Below, in pieces: positions 4,465-5,944 of a stretch of 5,944 nucleotides of DNA. Made by a program: the position numbers and the translations under genes. Position 1 is the stretch's first letter; every line of letters starts with the position of its first letter. A model generated the notes under the pieces. The model was not told the DNA's origin. It ran no database searches and saw nothing but the letters and a program-made list of their open reading frames with translations. This stretch comes from Thermoleophilaceae bacterium (GTDB taxonomy: Bacteria; Actinomycetota; Thermoleophilia; Solirubrobacterales; Thermoleophilaceae). The stretch is taken from NCBI GenBank assembly GCA_013695855.1, contig JACCZR010000009.1, positions 1 to 5,944 on the forward strand, written 5' to 3'.

Positions 4465-5944
4465 AGGCGCCGCGCTTGATCGCCTGCGGGTCCTCACCGG
4501 GGACCCGGCGGCTGACTTTCGCCACGATCAGCTCGAGGCGATCCGCGATGTCGTCGTCGACCGCGCACGGGTGCTCTGCGTGCAGCGCACCGGATGGGGA
4601 AAGTCGGCGGTCTACTTCGTCGCCACGGCGATGCTGCGAGACGCCGGCGCCGGCCCGACGCTGATCGTCAGCCCGCTGCTGGCGCTGATGCGCAATCAGA
4701 TCGTCGCGGCCGAGCGTCTCGGATTGCGCGCGCACACGATCAACAGCACCAACCGCGAGGACTGGGACCGCGTCCGGGATGGACTCGCCGCCGGGAAGAT
4801 CGACCTGCTTCTCATCAGCCCCGAGCGGTTGAACAACCCGCGTTTTCGCGATGACATGCTCCCGCTGTTCGCCGCCTCCGTGGGCCTTCTGGTGATCGAC
4901 GAGGCGCACTGCATCTCGGACTGGGGGCACGACTTCCGCCCCGACTACCGCAGGGTCAAGGACGTGCTCGGCGCCCTGGCGCCCGAGGCCGCGGTGCTCG
5001 GCACCACGGCGACGGCGAACGACCGGGTGGTGGGCGACGTGCTCGAGCAGCTGGCAGGGCCGCGGGGCGAGCCGCTGCGCTCCTACCGCGGCGCGCTGGC
5101 CCGTACGAGCCTGCGTCTCGAGGCGCTCGAGCTGTCGCGCCCCGCAGAGCGGCTCGCGTGGCTTGCCGAGCACGTCCCCTCACTGCCGGGCTCGGGCATC
5201 GTCTACACGCTGACCAAGCGTGACGCCGAGCAGGTGGCCGGCTTCCTGGCGGCCAACGGCGTGAGCGCACTCGCCTACAGCGGGGAGCAGGAGACCGAGC
5301 AGCGGATCCTGACCGAGGACCGCCTGCTGCACAACGAGGTCAAGGCCGTGGTGGCCACCAGCGCCCTGGGCATGGGCTACGACAAGGCGGACCTGACCTT
5401 CGTCGTGCACTTCCAGGCGCCGGGCTCGGTGGTCTCCTACTACCAGCAGGTCGGCCGGGCCGGGCGCGGTGTCGATCACGCCGAGGTGATCCTGCTGCGC
5501 GGCGGCGAGGACCGCCGCATCCAGGACTTCTTCATCGAGCAGGCGTTCCCCGCGCGCGAGCGCGTGCGCGCGGTGCTCGACGAGCTCGAGACCGCGGGCG
5601 AGGAAGGCCGGACCACGCGCGAGCTGATGAGCGTCGTGAACCTCGGCATGGGACGCATCGAGGCGATGCTGAAGATCCTCGACGTGGAGGGGGCGGTGCG
5701 CCGCAGCGCCAGCCGCTGGCATGCGGTGGCCGCCAGCGGCTGGAGCTACGACGCCGCCCGCTACGAGCAGGTCACCGCGCTGCGCCGCACCGAGCAGCGC
5801 GCGATGGCCGCCTACGGCACCGACGGCCGCTGCCTGATGCGCGTACTGCAGGAGGAGCTCGACGACCCGGACCCGCAGGACTGCGGACGCTGCTCGGTGT
5901 GCACTGCGCCGCGCTTCGCCCGGGCGCCGTCGCCTGCGCTCGTC
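4448..5944 (+). CDS. rqlH: RqlH-type RecQ-like ATP-dependent 3'-5' DNA helicase, first 499 residues (cut by window edge)
   Basis: A superfamily 2 helicase that unwinds DNA in repair and recombination. Motifs in order: Q motif FRHDQLEAI (about 25-33), Walker A RTGWGKS with K52, motif II DEAH (151-154) in the RecQ block DEAHCISDWGHDFRPDY, motif III GTTATAN, motif IV GIVYTLTKRDAEQV, motif V ATSALGMGYDKADLTFVVHF and motif VI QQVGRAGR (333-340). After a linker of about 120 residues with a winged-helix-like stretch (RTTRELMSVVNLGMGRIEAM) come four cysteines, C462, C479, C482 and C485. In canonical RecQ the zinc module follows the ATPase directly; the delayed tetracysteine matches the RqlH clade described in Mycobacterium smegmatis, which ends in a ComF-like phosphoribosyltransferase domain. 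That domain would lie beyond the right edge. Residues needed for ATP hydrolysis are all present. The ATG at 4448 has GGAGGA 5 bases upstream and overlaps the truncated sigma frame by 17 bases. Confidence 0.93.
   Translation, partial: MSAELEGAALDRLRVLTGDPAADFRHDQLEAIRDVVVDRARVLCVQRTGWGKSAVYFVATAMLRDAGAGPTLIVSPLLALMRNQIVAAERLGLRAHTINSTNREDWDRVRDGLAAGKIDLLLISPERLNNPRFRDDMLPLFAASVGLLVIDEAHCISDWGHDFRPDYRRVKDVLGALAPEAAVLGTTATANDRVVGDVLEQLAGPRGEPLRSYRGALARTSLRLEALELSRPAERLAWLAEHVPSLPGSGIVYTLTKRDAEQVAGFLAANGVSALAYSGEQETEQRILTEDRLLHNEVKAVVATSALGMGYDKADLTFVVHFQAPGSVVSYYQQVGRAGRGVDHAEVILLRGGEDRRIQDFFIEQAFPARERVRAVLDELETAGEEGRTTRELMSVVNLGMGRIEAMLKILDVEGAVRRSASRWHAVAASGWSYDAARYEQVTALRRTEQRAMAAYGTDGRCLMRVLQEELDDPDPQDCGRCSVCTAPRFARAPSPALV
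5709..5743. repeat. 12-bp-arm perfect inverted repeat inside the helicase gene
   Basis: CCAGCCGCTGGC (5709-5720) and GCCAGCGGCTGG (5732-5743) flank 11 bases. They encode part of the linker before the zinc module (SRW and SGW in the protein). No T-run follows, so it is not a standard terminator. Confidence 0.5.

Noticed and set aside
3914..5173. Open minus-strand frame of about 419 codons opposite the sigma and helicase genes
   Set aside because: The plus strand encodes helicase motifs in order across this region; the minus translation is arginine-rich low complexity.
5180..5722. Open minus-strand frame opposite the helicase C-terminal part
   Set aside because: The sequence is the antisense of motifs IV-VI and the linker; no domain is recognisable in the minus translation.

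Overview
The window is GC-rich bacterial chromosome, with G or C at almost every third codon position and several GTG starts. The gene families suggest a high-GC actinobacterium, perhaps of the Thermoleophilia/Solirubrobacter type: an RqlH-type RecQ-like helicase, DUF4395, a TldD-family protein, a Baeyer-Villiger-type flavoprotein remnant and an ECF sigma factor with the 'ESVWIEPYPDD' linker. The lineage is an inference; no rRNA or marker gene is present.

Layout. Positions 1-1749 are a tightly packed minus-strand unit, read right to left. It holds a single-domain six-helix voltage-gated cation channel (913-1749), an unrecognised 208-residue protein built from two similar halves (294-920), and the N-terminal part of a TldD-like protein that runs off the window (1-297). 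Stops and starts overlap by 8 and 4 bases, so translational coupling is likely. Positions 1750-1860 form a divergent intergenic region with a 7-bp-arm dyad. On its other side is a plus-strand flavin monooxygenase remnant (1861-2219), in which the N-terminal FAD motif is joined out of frame to the C-terminal end of the same kind of protein, with a perfect inverted repeat at the join.

Positions 2330-3889 are a second minus-strand run: a Phd/YefM-type antitoxin (3635-3889), a VapC-type PIN toxin (3217-3642), a VOC/glyoxalase-fold protein (2869-3216) and a DUF4395 membrane protein with two CxxC pairs (2330-2821). The toxin start codon lies inside a perfect 21-bp palindrome that also contains the antitoxin stop. 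Positions 3890-3969 are a short divergent promoter region with stacked inverted repeats.

Positions 3970-5944 are plus strand: an ECF sigma factor that keeps region 2 but lacks region 4 (3970-4464), overlapped by the start of an RqlH-type DNA helicase (4448-5944, open at the right edge) with ATPase motifs, linker and tetracysteine module visible.

I see no tRNA, rRNA, CRISPR array, insertion sequence or phage gene, and no convincing undescribed multi-gene system. The points most worth following are the palindrome controlling the toxin start, the channel/duplicated-domain/TldD unit, and the two adjacent signs of gene decay.
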